Of a DNA stretch of 7,807 bases, positions 1 through 6,846 are shown in pieces. Numbering within the stretch: the first letter of the stretch is position 1; the number at the start of each line of letters is the position of its first letter. The position numbers and the translations under genes were made by a program. The notes under the pieces are model-generated. The model ran no database searches. It was given only the letters and a program-made list of their open reading frames with translations, and was not told where the DNA came from. Origin of the DNA: Akkermansiaceae bacterium (GTDB lineage Bacteria; Verrucomicrobiota; Verrucomicrobiia; Verrucomicrobiales; Akkermansiaceae); NCBI GenBank assembly GCA_014379305.1, contig JACMMB010000332.1:1-7807 (forward strand), written 5' to 3'.

Positions 1-58
1 CAAAGCAAATCCCGTATCTTTAAAAAGTCCCGAACATAACCGCAGCCTTTTCGAAAAA

Positions 59-102
59 AATCAACTTTGGAGTTGATTAATATCTAGAAACCTAGGTATC
101 TT
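59..102 (+). promoter_or_regulatory. Putative marR promoter with two adjacent 20-bp inverted repeats
   Basis: Two inverted repeats lie side by side. Positions 59-78 form a perfect 8-bp repeat (AATCAACT, spacer TTGG, AGTTGATT). Positions 80-99 form a near-perfect one (ATATCTAG, spacer AAAC, CTAGGTAT; one T-G mismatch). Both have 8-bp arms and 4-bp spacers, and their centres are 21 bp apart, about two helical turns. A candidate sigma70 promoter overlaps them: -35 TTGATT at 73-78 and -10 TATCTT at 97-102, with an 18-bp spacer. MarR-family repressors usually bind short palindromes over their own promoter, so autoregulation is a reasonable inference. The two half-sites differ in sequence, so they need not bind the same protein. 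The rest of 1-164 shows nothing else I can call. Confidence 0.45.
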
Positions 103-164
103 CTCTTTCGCAATGGCTGTGCTCCCTTACATGTCCCAAAACATGAACACTACAACCAGCCAAA

Positions 165-626
165 ATGAAACAAACACAACCAAGTGCCTCCGGCACCTCG
201 GTGAAAGCCGATGCCGATCGTCTTGCAGACTTCGTCCTGTTCACACAGAGAAGCTGCATTCTTAACCTGTCAACCGAACTCAACAAAGGAAACATCTCGT
301 TTCCGCAGTTCTTCCTCCTAACCTATCTTTCCAGCGAAGAATATCTGACCATGTCCGACATCGCGAAAAAAATGGGCCATTCCACCGCTGCCGCTACCGG
401 CCTCGTGGATCGGTTGGAAAAACTGTCCTATGTCGAGCGCGTACATGCAGCCGAAGACCGCCGTAAAATCATGGTGCGCATCACCTCAAAAGGAGTCGAC
501 CTTGTCTCCAAGATGCGCAACGAGATCGCGACGGACCTCGCCGGCATCCTGGCAGGTATGGATGAAGAAGAGGCCGAAACAGTTGAACACACCAATCGTG
601 CGCTTAAAAACCGTGCCATTGCCTAA
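165..626 (+). CDS. MarR-family winged-helix transcriptional regulator
   Basis: This 153-residue protein has the usual MarR length and layout: an N-terminal dimerisation helix, a winged helix-turn-helix, and C-terminal helices. The HTH runs from about residue 62 (MSDIAKKMG) through the recognition helix at about 73-90 (STAAATGLVDRLEKL). The wing carries the family's AEDRRKIMVRITSKG signature at about 96-110. Proteins of this family bind palindromic operators as dimers, usually as repressors released by a small phenolic ligand or by cysteine oxidation. The only cysteine is Cys31, so a redox switch cannot be excluded but has no specific support. ATG at 165 is chosen because the ORF has no better start, although no Shine-Dalgarno sequence precedes it. 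The gene stands alone behind its own putative promoter and is followed by a hairpin. Its target is not evident, and a regulated neighbour could lie left of the window. Confidence 0.9.
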   Translation: MKQTQPSASGTSVKADADRLADFVLFTQRSCILNLSTELNKGNISFPQFFLLTYLSSEEYLTMSDIAKKMGHSTAAATGLVDRLEKLSYVERVHAAEDRRKIMVRITSKGVDLVSKMRNEIATDLAGILAGMDEEEAETVEHTNRALKNRAIA

Positions 627-672
627 AAGCTTCTGTCTCCCCCCTGAATAATCCAGCTTGGCGAATTCCAAG

Positions 673-705
673 CGCCTCCGTTACGGTTCTTCCGTGACGG
701 AGGCG
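673..705 (+). terminator. Strong hairpin after marR, overlapping the start of pgeF
   Basis: CGCCTCCGT (673-681) pairs perfectly with ACGGAGGCG (697-705). The stem continues inward through a T-G wobble and ACGG/CCGT to a 5-nt loop, TTCTT (687-691), giving about 14 paired positions. It begins 46 nt after the marR stop, as an intrinsic terminator would. The tail (TTCTCATTTC) is only moderately T-rich, so termination may be partial. The hairpin also lies inside the longest possible reading frame of the next gene, which makes an attenuator or translation-control role possible. Confidence 0.6.
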
Positions 706-1356
706 TTCTCATTTCTAAATCCCATCTCCTCCCTTTCCGGCTTCCACCCTTCGTGGATACCCCGCCTGCCCGATATCAATGTGTCCGGCGACCGCGAATT
801 CGCCCTCCACAACCTCGGCCCCGCCCACGATGCGATAATCGCCCGCGAATTCCCTGAAATCGCCACTCGCCATCATGCCGAACAAATCCACGGCAGCCAA
901 ATCTCCATTGTTTCCAAAACCTCCCCGCAAAAAATCATCACCCACCCCGCTTCCGATGGCTTGATCACAAATCTACCCCGCCAGCTACTCTCCATCTACA
1001 TCGCCGATTGCGCCGCCATCTACCTGGCCGACCCTGTCACTCGTTCCATCGGCCTACTTCACGCAGGCAAAAAGGGCACCTCCCGAAACATCCTGAAAGT
1101 CGCCGTGGAAAGCATGATCCTAGCCTTCGGCACCCGCCCCGCCGACCTGATCTGCGTCATCTCACCCTGCATTCGCCCTCCGCATTACGAAATCGATTTC
1201 GCCGCCACCATCGTCCGCCAGGCATCCGACCTAGGCATAAAAAGCATCTGCGACTCCTTGGAAAACACCGCATCCGATCCAGACTGCCACTACTCGTATC
1301 GCCTCGAAAAAGGCCGCACAGGTCGAATGTTAGCCCTCCTTTCCATCACAACATGA
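694..1356 (+). CDS. pgeF: YfiH/PgeF family protein (multicopper polyphenol oxidase / laccase-domain family)
   Basis: The protein matches the Cu-oxidase_4 (YfiH/PgeF, LACC1-type) family. From the GTG start it is 220 residues. The three metal ligands of the family are visible: His66 in EQIHG, Cys106 in ADCAAIYLAD and His123 in HAGKKG. The Cys-His spacing of 17 matches E. coli YfiH (C107/H124). Other family blocks are SPCIRPPHYEIDF and the C-terminal CHYSYRLEKGRTGRM. Members have been reported as purine-nucleoside-active enzymes, and in E. coli as a peptidoglycan-editing factor that limits serine misincorporation. They are cytoplasmic, and no signal peptide is seen here. The usual HAGWRG reads HAGKKG. 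The start is uncertain: GTG 694 places the ligands near their E. coli positions, whereas TTG 658 would add 12 residues and put the whole hairpin inside the gene. Neither has a Shine-Dalgarno sequence. The stop overlaps the ispE start. Confidence 0.85.
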   Translation: MTEAFSFLNPISSLSGFHPSWIPRLPDINVSGDREFALHNLGPAHDAIIAREFPEIATRHHAEQIHGSQISIVSKTSPQKIITHPASDGLITNLPRQLLSIYIADCAAIYLADPVTRSIGLLHAGKKGTSRNILKVAVESMILAFGTRPADLICVISPCIRPPHYEIDFAATIVRQASDLGIKSICDSLENTASDPDCHYSYRLEKGRTGRMLALLSITT

Positions 1357-2171
1357 AGTGTCCCGCCAAGCTCAATCTCTCCCTCCGCATCCTCGGTGAA
1401 CGTCCCGACGGTTTCCATGAAATCGATACTTTCCTCGTCAAGCTTCACGGCCTTGCGGACGAGCTAACTATTACTCCGGCGGATGACTTCTCCTTCACAT
1501 GCACCGACCCCACACTTCCCACCGACTCCTCCAACCTGGTGGTAAAAGCCGCCCAGGCTCTTTCCGGAAAATCCTCCCGAAAGCTGAATTACCGCATTCA
1601 TCTCGAAAAAAACATTCCCCATGGTGCCGGCCTTGGTGGCGGATCCAGCAACGCCGCCACCACCCTACTCGCCCTCAACAGCCAGCTCGAGACGCCGCTT
1701 TGCATAGAAGAACTCCATTCCGTCGCAGCCTCCCTCGGCTCGGATGTTCCCTTTTTTCTATACTCCGGCGCCGCCCGCTGCACCGGTCGCGGTGAGATCG
1801 TATCAGCCGCTCCCGCACCAGCCACCTTTCCTATTGTTCTGTTCAAACCCCGGTTCGCAGTCTCAACCCGTGATGCCTACAAAAACTGCCTCGCGGCGGA
1901 TTTCCTCCCCGGCATCCTCTACGACCCGCAAGCCTATGAGTCACTCAGTCTCGTCAACGACTTGGAAAAACCGGTCTTCGCCAAACACCGCTACCTGGCC
2001 GAACTTAAAAACTGGCTCCTGAATCGCCGCGATACCAAAGCCGTTCTCATGTCCGGCTCCGGCTCCACTCTCTTTGCAATCCTGCATCGCAAGGCCAGGC
2101 CCGTTACTCTGATCGATTCCGCACTCCGCCATTTCGATGAGAATCTTTGGACGTGGTCTGGAAATCTATGA
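1353..2171 (+). CDS. ispE: 4-diphosphocytidyl-2-C-methyl-D-erythritol kinase
   Basis: IspE is the ATP-dependent GHMP kinase of the MEP pathway. It phosphorylates CDP-methylerythritol on the way to IPP and DMAPP. The 272-residue product has the N-terminal substrate-binding block PAKLNLSLRILGERPDGFHE with the catalytic lysine at residue 6. The GHMP ATP loop follows at about 88-102 (IPHGAGLGGGSSNAA), then the catalytic Asp131 in SDVPFF, and the C-terminal glycine motif LMSGSGSTLFAI at about 232-243. Length and motif order are normal for the family and no key residue is missing. The reading frame stays open far upstream to 1008, but homology begins at the ATG at 1353. That ATG overlaps the preceding stop as ATGA, so translational coupling to the PgeF-like gene is likely. 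The gene ends by overlapping the convergent RDD gene by 6 bp. Confidence 0.96.
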   Translation: MKCPAKLNLSLRILGERPDGFHEIDTFLVKLHGLADELTITPADDFSFTCTDPTLPTDSSNLVVKAAQALSGKSSRKLNYRIHLEKNIPHGAGLGGGSSNAATTLLALNSQLETPLCIEELHSVAASLGSDVPFFLYSGAARCTGRGEIVSAAPAPATFPIVLFKPRFAVSTRDAYKNCLAADFLPGILYDPQAYESLSLVNDLEKPVFAKHRYLAELKNWLLNRRDTKAVLMSGSGSTLFAILHRKARPVTLIDSALRHFDENLWTWSGNL

Positions 2172-3029
2172 CTCGAAAATAGCCGGTTTCGGGCTATTTT
2201 TCACCGGGAAATACCACCCGTTTCCCCGTTGGAAAAACTCCTTGTACTGGGGAAAAGCTTCTATCATGATCTTTTCCTCATGTGGCCCCCTCACCGCCAT
2301 CTGCAATTGCGCCGCTCCAATGAACAACATCACCATCGCCCCGATCTTGAAGGGACTCGCCGGCTCTGCCGTCACCTTGTGCTTTCCCAGATAATCCCAT
2401 ATCGGTTTGCCAATCCGCTTGGTGGTAAACCAACTCATTCCCTGGCAGAGTAGTGAAAGCAATCCCCACCCGAATCCAATTCCCGTCACCATCACCCGCA
2501 CGGACCGCCATACCGCAGCCTTAAGGGAAAGCATGCTGCCATCGTCATTTTCCACCCGCAGACCCATCAGCCATTTGCCAAATGTCCGCCCGAAACGATG
2601 GATCGCCCATGACTCCAGCGCAAACCACGGCAGATACATCGGCAGCAGCATCCAGGGATTTTGAATCGCCGCGCCAATATCCCGCCCCGCCAGATACATC
2701 GCCAGCCACCAGACCGCCGCATAGGTGGTGAGGTCAAGCCACCGGGCCCAGAATCGACGCGCAAGATATCGTTTCGGTTTTGCTTCCACCACGGCACTCG
2801 CTCCCCGTTCAACCACTGCTTTCGGCAATGGCGGCGGCTGTGGAGCTTCGCTTTTTTTCCCAAACTCATCCCGAAACAAGTCCAGTTTTCCAATCTCCGT
2901 CCACTCCGTCAGACCATCGTGCCACACCTTCGCGTCTGATTCCAGCTCCTCGTGTTCAATTCTACTACGGATCTCGTAGTCAGGATATGGGCCCGATTTC
3001 TCCCCATTGCGTATAAGCCAGATCTCCAT
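2166..3029 (-). CDS. GYF_2-RDD family integral membrane protein
   Basis: This is a 287-residue membrane protein in three parts. Residues 1-56 resemble the GYF_2 (DUF4339) domain: WLIRNGEKSGPYPDYEI, then WHDGLTEWTEI. A proline-rich linker (PQPPPLP, about 63-69) follows. From about residue 88 there is an RDD domain, with RRFWARWLDL at 91-100 carrying the R/D signature and GRTFGKWLMGLRV at 147-159 matching the family's G-T-GK-GL-V block. Hydrophobic segments lie near 98-114, 125-142, 175-196 and 227-243. The function is unknown. RDD proteins have been linked to transport or ion tolerance in a few cases, and GYF-like domains usually bind peptides. The start is supported by GAGGA about 11 nt upstream. 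The gene begins 3 nt after the permease stop, so it is the last gene of the minus cluster. Its final codons contain the shared terminator hairpin. Confidence 0.85.
   Translation of the reverse strand: MEIWLIRNGEKSGPYPDYEIRSRIEHEELESDAKVWHDGLTEWTEIGKLDLFRDEFGKKSEAPQPPPLPKAVVERGASAVVEAKPKRYLARRFWARWLDLTTYAAVWWLAMYLAGRDIGAAIQNPWMLLPMYLPWFALESWAIHRFGRTFGKWLMGLRVENDDGSMLSLKAAVWRSVRVMVTGIGFGWGLLSLLCQGMSWFTTKRIGKPIWDYLGKHKVTAEPASPFKIGAMVMLFIGAAQLQMAVRGPHEEKIMIEAFPQYKEFFQRGNGWYFPVKNSPKPAIFES
2176..2201. terminator. Probable bidirectional terminator between converging genes
   Basis: AAAATAGCC (2176-2184) pairs perfectly with GGCTATTTT (2192-2200) around a 7-nt loop. It starts 4 nt after the ispE stop and finishes in a run of five T on the + strand, which is a good intrinsic terminator for ispE. 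The A-rich 5' arm becomes a T run on the minus strand, so the same hairpin could end minus transcription. On that strand it lies within the last codons of the RDD gene. Confidence 0.7.
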
Positions 3030-3032
3030 GAT

Positions 3033-4685
3033 TTAGAGATTCCTCAGGGATTTTGCGGCATCGCTCCGTGCGGCGAAAAATGCCGGCACAAGTGCTGCCA
3101 GCGAGCACAAAATGAATGCCATGAAACCGATCACCGCCTGCTCGAGCGGATCATTGTGGGCGGGCAATACCCCGAATCCGGTCAGCGATGCGGAAAACGG
3201 ATCAAAGCCAATCGCCCGCATCCCCTCCTGAACCGCGCCACGGAAATGAATGACTAGTCTTCCGATAAACACGCCCAGCACGGCTCCTAGCAACCCGAGA
3301 AGCATTCCCTGATACAAAAACACCCGCACAATCTGTCCCGGCGCCGCTCCCAGAGCTTTCATCACCCCGATCTCCCTTCTTTTCTGAATCGTCACCGTGA
3401 ACATTACAGCCATCATCGAGAATGCTGAAACTAAAACAATAAATGACAAAGCAAAATACATCATCACCCGCTGCTGGTTGATCAGCGCGAAAAATGCCTG
3501 GTATTGATCTCCCCAGGTTTCCAGAAACCGATCCGGCCCCAGCAGCTTCCGTCCCTCCGCCGCTACCTCCTCCGCCTTGTAGGCATCATCCAATCTCAGC
3601 GCAATCCCCTGTACCGCATCTCCCAAACCCGCCAAATCCTGCGCCAGCGGCAACGGCACGAACAATTCGGGAGTCACCGCCATTTGCGATGCCGAATAAA
3701 TCCCCACCACCTTTGCCTCCTTTGGCAAAACCAGGTTTTTCAATCCCTTTAGAATCTCCCCGTCCAGCTTTTCGGCTTCGGTTTCCTCCAGGCGCTTGAA
3801 AGCATCCTCCACCGCCTGCTTGTTTTCTGCGGAAAAACGGAACACCGTCTCCGCTTCCTCCCTCTCGCCCGCCTCCATCGAGCGTAACAAATTCTCAAGC
3901 AGCTCCCGCTCCGGTTCTCGAATCTCCTCTCCGAAAACCATTCCAAGCGCATCGTAGGCTTCACCAAATTCCCCTGCCTGAGTTGTCCAAAGATCGCCCG
4001 CTTTCGTCCACGATTTGGTGATGACCTGCTTCGCCACCGCCCATTGATCCGGATATGCCTCTCTTACAACCGGCTTCTCCGTCGCCTTGTAAGCATCCAT
4101 CACGCCTTGGAAATTACGCGTTGAATACAAGCGCAGTGTATCTCCAACCCGTAATTGAAATTGCTCCGCAACAATCGATGAAATCACCGCCCGGTCATCG
4201 AGCCCCAAATCCGCCGTCGATTCCGGAAAATTCTCCATATCCAACATTTCCTCCACGCCCTTAACCTGCACTTTATCGCTGGTATCGATCCCGCGAAACG
4301 TCACCGGCCGCTGCCAAGACCCCACATCCAGAATGACATTATCCGCAACATACGCAGTCGCTGCCGCCACTCCATCGATTTTCACTGCTTCATCAGCCAA
4401 AACGTGCCAGTCCGGAGCACTCTCCGCCTCCTGCCCTGGTGAAGGCCCATTGAGCGAAGGCCATTTCACCAAAATATGTGGCGTGAAGCCCAGCAGCCGC
4501 CCTTTCACATCCCGCTCCAGCCCCGCGTAAACCGCCATGACCACCACCAGCACCAGCACTCCCAACATCACTCCCACCAACGAGATCAATGTGAACGAAG
4601 AAAGCACCGCCCGACGTGGATTCAGATACCGCCGGGCCAACATGAAACTGAAAGAACGCTTTTTGATAGGCCACCTAAACCCCAT
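3033..4685 (-). CDS. LolC/LolE-like FtsX-family ABC transporter permease
   Basis: This is a 550-residue inner-membrane permease of the FtsX/MacB type. TM1 lies at about 30-52, followed by a large periplasmic domain to about 405. TM2 (about 408-430), TM3 (about 455-482) and TM4 (about 515-540) follow. LolC/E hallmarks are LARRYLNPRR near the N-terminus, the coupling-helix block QKRREIGVMKALGAAPGQI after TM2, and AARSDAAKSLRNL at the C-terminus. LolCDE complexes extract lipoproteins from the inner membrane for LolA. LolC/E proteins are about 400 residues, and the excess is an acidic, apparently helical insertion at about 192-320 of the periplasmic domain. No LolD-type ATPase is in the window. 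The start could be ATG 4685, which has GGGGG directly before it, or ATG 4643 (residue 15, MLARRYLNPRR), which resembles other family members. Other FtsX-type exporters cannot be excluded. Confidence 0.85.
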   Translation of the reverse strand: MGFRWPIKKRSFSFMLARRYLNPRRAVLSSFTLISLVGVMLGVLVLVVVMAVYAGLERDVKGRLLGFTPHILVKWPSLNGPSPGQEAESAPDWHVLADEAVKIDGVAAATAYVADNVILDVGSWQRPVTFRGIDTSDKVQVKGVEEMLDMENFPESTADLGLDDRAVISSIVAEQFQLRVGDTLRLYSTRNFQGVMDAYKATEKPVVREAYPDQWAVAKQVITKSWTKAGDLWTTQAGEFGEAYDALGMVFGEEIREPERELLENLLRSMEAGEREEAETVFRFSAENKQAVEDAFKRLEETEAEKLDGEILKGLKNLVLPKEAKVVGIYSASQMAVTPELFVPLPLAQDLAGLGDAVQGIALRLDDAYKAEEVAAEGRKLLGPDRFLETWGDQYQAFFALINQQRVMMYFALSFIVLVSAFSMMAVMFTVTIQKRREIGVMKALGAAPGQIVRVFLYQGMLLGLLGAVLGVFIGRLVIHFRGAVQEGMRAIGFDPFSASLTGFGVLPAHNDPLEQAVIGFMAFILCSLAALVPAFFAARSDAAKSLRNL

Positions 4686-4744
4686 CCCCCGGCTCTAATC
4701 AACCATGTTCTACAAAACCATTTCTTGCGTTCAGCTTCGTATGA

Positions 4745-5632
4745 TCAGTATTCCCGCTTCAACATCCATTCCGCAATCTCCCATAATCGCCGGCCCTGCT
4801 TCCCGAAAATCTCCAGCGCGGACATTGCATCCCCCGTAAGCCTCTCCGCTTCTTTTCGCGACTCTTCAAGCCCCATCACCGCAGGATAAGTCGCTTTTTC
4901 CACCGCGACATCCTTTCCCGCTGTCTTGCCGAGATTTGCCGTCGTCTGCGTCACGTCCAGAATATCGTCGATCACCTGAAACGCCAAACCCAGTGCATAC
5001 CCAAATCCTGTCAATGCCTCCAGCTCTGCCTCTTCCGCATTCGCGCTCATTGCCCCAAGCCTTACGGAAGTCATTAATAAAGCCGCTGTCTTCGCCTCAT
5101 GGATGCGCACCAATTCCTCATGGGAAAGCCTTTTCCCTTCTCCTTCCAGATCCAACACCTGCCCTCCAATCAGCTTTCTGCTCCCCCCGGCCAGCGCCAG
5201 CTCCTTTACCATGAGTCCCGCCGAATACCGCTTCCGCCCCTTCGCCTGGGCCAAGATGGAAAATGCCTCCGTAAGCAACGCGTCGCCGCATAGCACCGCC
5301 ATCGCCTCCCCATAAACCTTGTGGCACGTCGCCCGGCCCCGGCGCAAATCGTCATCGTCCATGCACGGCAGATCGTCATGCACCAGCGAGTAGGTATGCA
5401 TCAGCTCCACCGCACAGGCAGCCGGAAGGGCATTCTTGCGTTTTCCCCCGCACGCCTCCGCCGCCGCCAGGCAAAGCACCGGCCTCAACCGCTTTCCTCC
5501 GCCGAAAATGCAATAACGCATCGCCTCATGAATCGCTCCCGGCCTCTCACCATGTGCTGGCAGAAATCCATCCATCGCCCCATCCACCTCGAGCACCGCC
5601 TCGTTCAAATAATCATCAAGGCTCGTCTTCAT
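4745..5632 (-). CDS. ispA: Short-chain polyprenyl diphosphate synthase, probably farnesyl diphosphate synthase
   Basis: This trans-prenyltransferase condenses IPP with allylic diphosphates, giving precursors for undecaprenyl carrier, quinones and other isoprenoids. With the ATG at 5632 it has 295 residues, typical of IspA. Visible motifs are GGGKRLRP (44-51), the first Asp-rich motif DDLPCMD (D86, D87, D92, the bacterial DDx4D form), and HEAKTAALL with K181/T182. The second Asp-rich motif is DDILD (D222, D223, D226), and EKATYPAVMGLE follows near 245-256. The residues before the first motif are Tyr-Ser at -5/-4, as in E. coli IspA, which favours FPP over longer products; GGPP remains possible. 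An in-frame TTG at 5674 would overlap asd but lies upstream of homology, so I prefer the ATG. The gene follows asd by 25 nt and precedes the permease by 59 nt. Confidence 0.93.
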   Translation of the reverse strand: MKTSLDDYLNEAVLEVDGAMDGFLPAHGERPGAIHEAMRYCIFGGGKRLRPVLCLAAAEACGGKRKNALPAACAVELMHTYSLVHDDLPCMDDDDLRRGRATCHKVYGEAMAVLCGDALLTEAFSILAQAKGRKRYSAGLMVKELALAGGSRKLIGGQVLDLEGEGKRLSHEELVRIHEAKTAALLMTSVRLGAMSANAEEAELEALTGFGYALGLAFQVIDDILDVTQTTANLGKTAGKDVAVEKATYPAVMGLEESRKEAERLTGDAMSALEIFGKQGRRLWEIAEWMLKREY

Positions 5633-5657
5633 TCGGAAATAGCGATGGATACCCAAA

Positions 5658-6656
5658 TCAAAGAATCTCCGCAATCTGCACCGCGTTCAATGCCGCGCCT
5701 TTTCTCACCTGATCTCCCACAACCCAGAGATCCAGCGCATGATCCAAAACCAGATTCTTCCGAATCCTCCCCACCAGGCAATCATCTTTCCCCGTGGTAT
5801 CCAATGGCACGGGAAACATCATTTTCGCCGGATCATCCACCACATGTATCCCCGGCTTGCCCAAATAGGCGGCTCGCGCTTCACCCACCGAAGGCTCCCG
5901 CGAAAATTTTGCCGTGATCGAAACCGAATGCGACCGATACACAGGGACCCGCACACACGTGCAGGAAACCTTGAGCGCGGGGTGCGCGAGTATCTTCCGA
6001 CCCTCGTGCAGCATCTTCATTTCCTCTTTTGTATATCCATTATCGGTAAACGCATCCACCTGCGGAATGACATTGAACGCAATCTGCCTCGGATAAACCC
6101 GCGGCGTGAATTCCTGGCCATTCGCTATCGCCCTGACCTGCTCCTCAAGCTCGATGATTCCCTGGGCGCCTGAGCCTGAAACCGCCTGGTAGCTGGACGC
6201 AATCACCGACTCCAAACCAAACTTCTCATGCAATGGTGCCAGCGCCATCAGTGAGATAATGGTCGTGCAGTTCGGATTTGCGATAATCCCTCTGGGCCTG
6301 TTTTTCACCGCCTCAGGATTGATCTCCGGAACCACCAAAGGCACGTCCGCATCCATCCTGAAAGTCGATGAATTATCAATCACCACCGCCCCTGCAGCCG
6401 TAGCCGACTTCACGAATTCCAAAGAAATCCCACCCCCCGCGCTGAACATCGCAATGTCGATCCCTGCAAACGAATCATGCCCCAGCTCCTTCACCATGAT
6501 CTCCTTGCCGCGGAATGTCATCTTCTTCCCAGCCGATCTTGAAGACGCCAACAAGGTCAGCTCGCTTAACTGAAAATTCCGCTGCTCAAGGCAAAGCAGC
6601 ATCTCCACGCCGACCGCACCCGTCGCCCCGACAATCGCAACATGAGGTAATTTCAT
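5658..6656 (-). CDS. asd: Aspartate-semialdehyde dehydrogenase
   Basis: Asd reduces aspartyl phosphate to aspartate semialdehyde with NADPH. This is the branch point to diaminopimelate, lysine, threonine and methionine. The 332-residue product has the Rossmann loop GATGAVG (10-16), an NADP-type SSRSAGK (38-44), and the phosphate-contacting Arg100 in SSTFR. The catalytic Cys130 lies in NPNCTT, Gln157 in SSYQAVSGSGAQG, and Arg236/His243 in VRVPVYRSHS. All catalytic residues are present and the length is normal. ATG 6656 gives the expected MKLPHVAIVGATG start, although no Shine-Dalgarno sequence is visible. It is the first gene of the minus cluster, transcribed away from the FtsB/DivIC-like gene across about 190 bp. 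In Gram-negative bacteria the diaminopimelate branch supplies peptidoglycan. Confidence 0.97.
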   Translation of the reverse strand: MKLPHVAIVGATGAVGVEMLLCLEQRNFQLSELTLLASSRSAGKKMTFRGKEIMVKELGHDSFAGIDIAMFSAGGGISLEFVKSATAAGAVVIDNSSTFRMDADVPLVVPEINPEAVKNRPRGIIANPNCTTIISLMALAPLHEKFGLESVIASSYQAVSGSGAQGIIELEEQVRAIANGQEFTPRVYPRQIAFNVIPQVDAFTDNGYTKEEMKMLHEGRKILAHPALKVSCTCVRVPVYRSHSVSITAKFSREPSVGEARAAYLGKPGIHVVDDPAKMMFPVPLDTTGKDDCLVGRIRKNLVLDHALDLWVVGDQVRKGAALNAVQIAEIL

Positions 6657-6804
6657 TGATTAGATCCGGCCACCCGCCGGGCCGCGAACCATATCCAGAT
6701 CCCGCCCCCATGCAATCCCTAAGCTGGAACCATAAATCGGCGCATCCATGCCAGGATATTATGGATATATGACTCCCGAATTACTTGGAAATCACTCACT
6801 TTTC

Positions 6805-6835
6805 TTGACATTTCACCTCTCCAAACCCTTAGATA
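6805..6835 (+). promoter_or_regulatory. Putative sigma70 promoter for the FtsB/DivIC-like gene
   Basis: A perfect -35 hexamer TTGACA (6805-6810) is followed by TTAGAT at 6829-6834 (18-bp spacer) or TAGATA at 6830-6835 (19-bp spacer). Both are weak -10 matches. Transcription would start near 6840-6845, only a few bases before ATG 6847, so the mRNA may be leaderless or nearly so. The region also argues against a coding start further upstream at 6748. I found no convincing asd promoter on the opposite strand; CATAAT (complement of 6758-6763) is a possible -10 without a good -35. Confidence 0.5.
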
Positions 6836-6846
6836 CCTATCAGTTC

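Noticed and set aside
93..101. 9-mer TAGGTATCT shared, inverted, with 6831-6839
   Set aside because: Both copies are in promoter regions, but one shared 9-mer among many possible is compatible with chance.
92..295. Minus-strand 67-codon ORF divergent from marR
   Set aside because: It largely overlaps the start of marR and has no recognisable features.
1008..1352. Upstream extension of the ispE reading frame
   Set aside because: It overlaps the PgeF-like gene in another frame and gives low-complexity Arg/His/Pro-rich sequence. IspE homology starts at ATG 1353.
4476..4889. 137-codon + strand ORF
   Set aside because: It is antisense to the permease and prenyl synthase, and its His/Pro/Ser-rich composition is typical of a shadow frame.
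5321..5917. 198-codon + strand ORF
   Set aside because: It lies antisense to the well-supported prenyl synthase and asd genes, and its translation has no recognisable domain.
6667..6684. GC-rich inverted repeat (CGGCC/GGCCG) ahead of asd
   Set aside because: It has only 5 paired bases with an 8-nt loop in GC-rich DNA, too weak to call a regulatory element or riboswitch.
6748..6846. N-terminal extension of the FtsB/DivIC-like protein
   Set aside because: It covers the promoter region, and the added residues have no family similarity.
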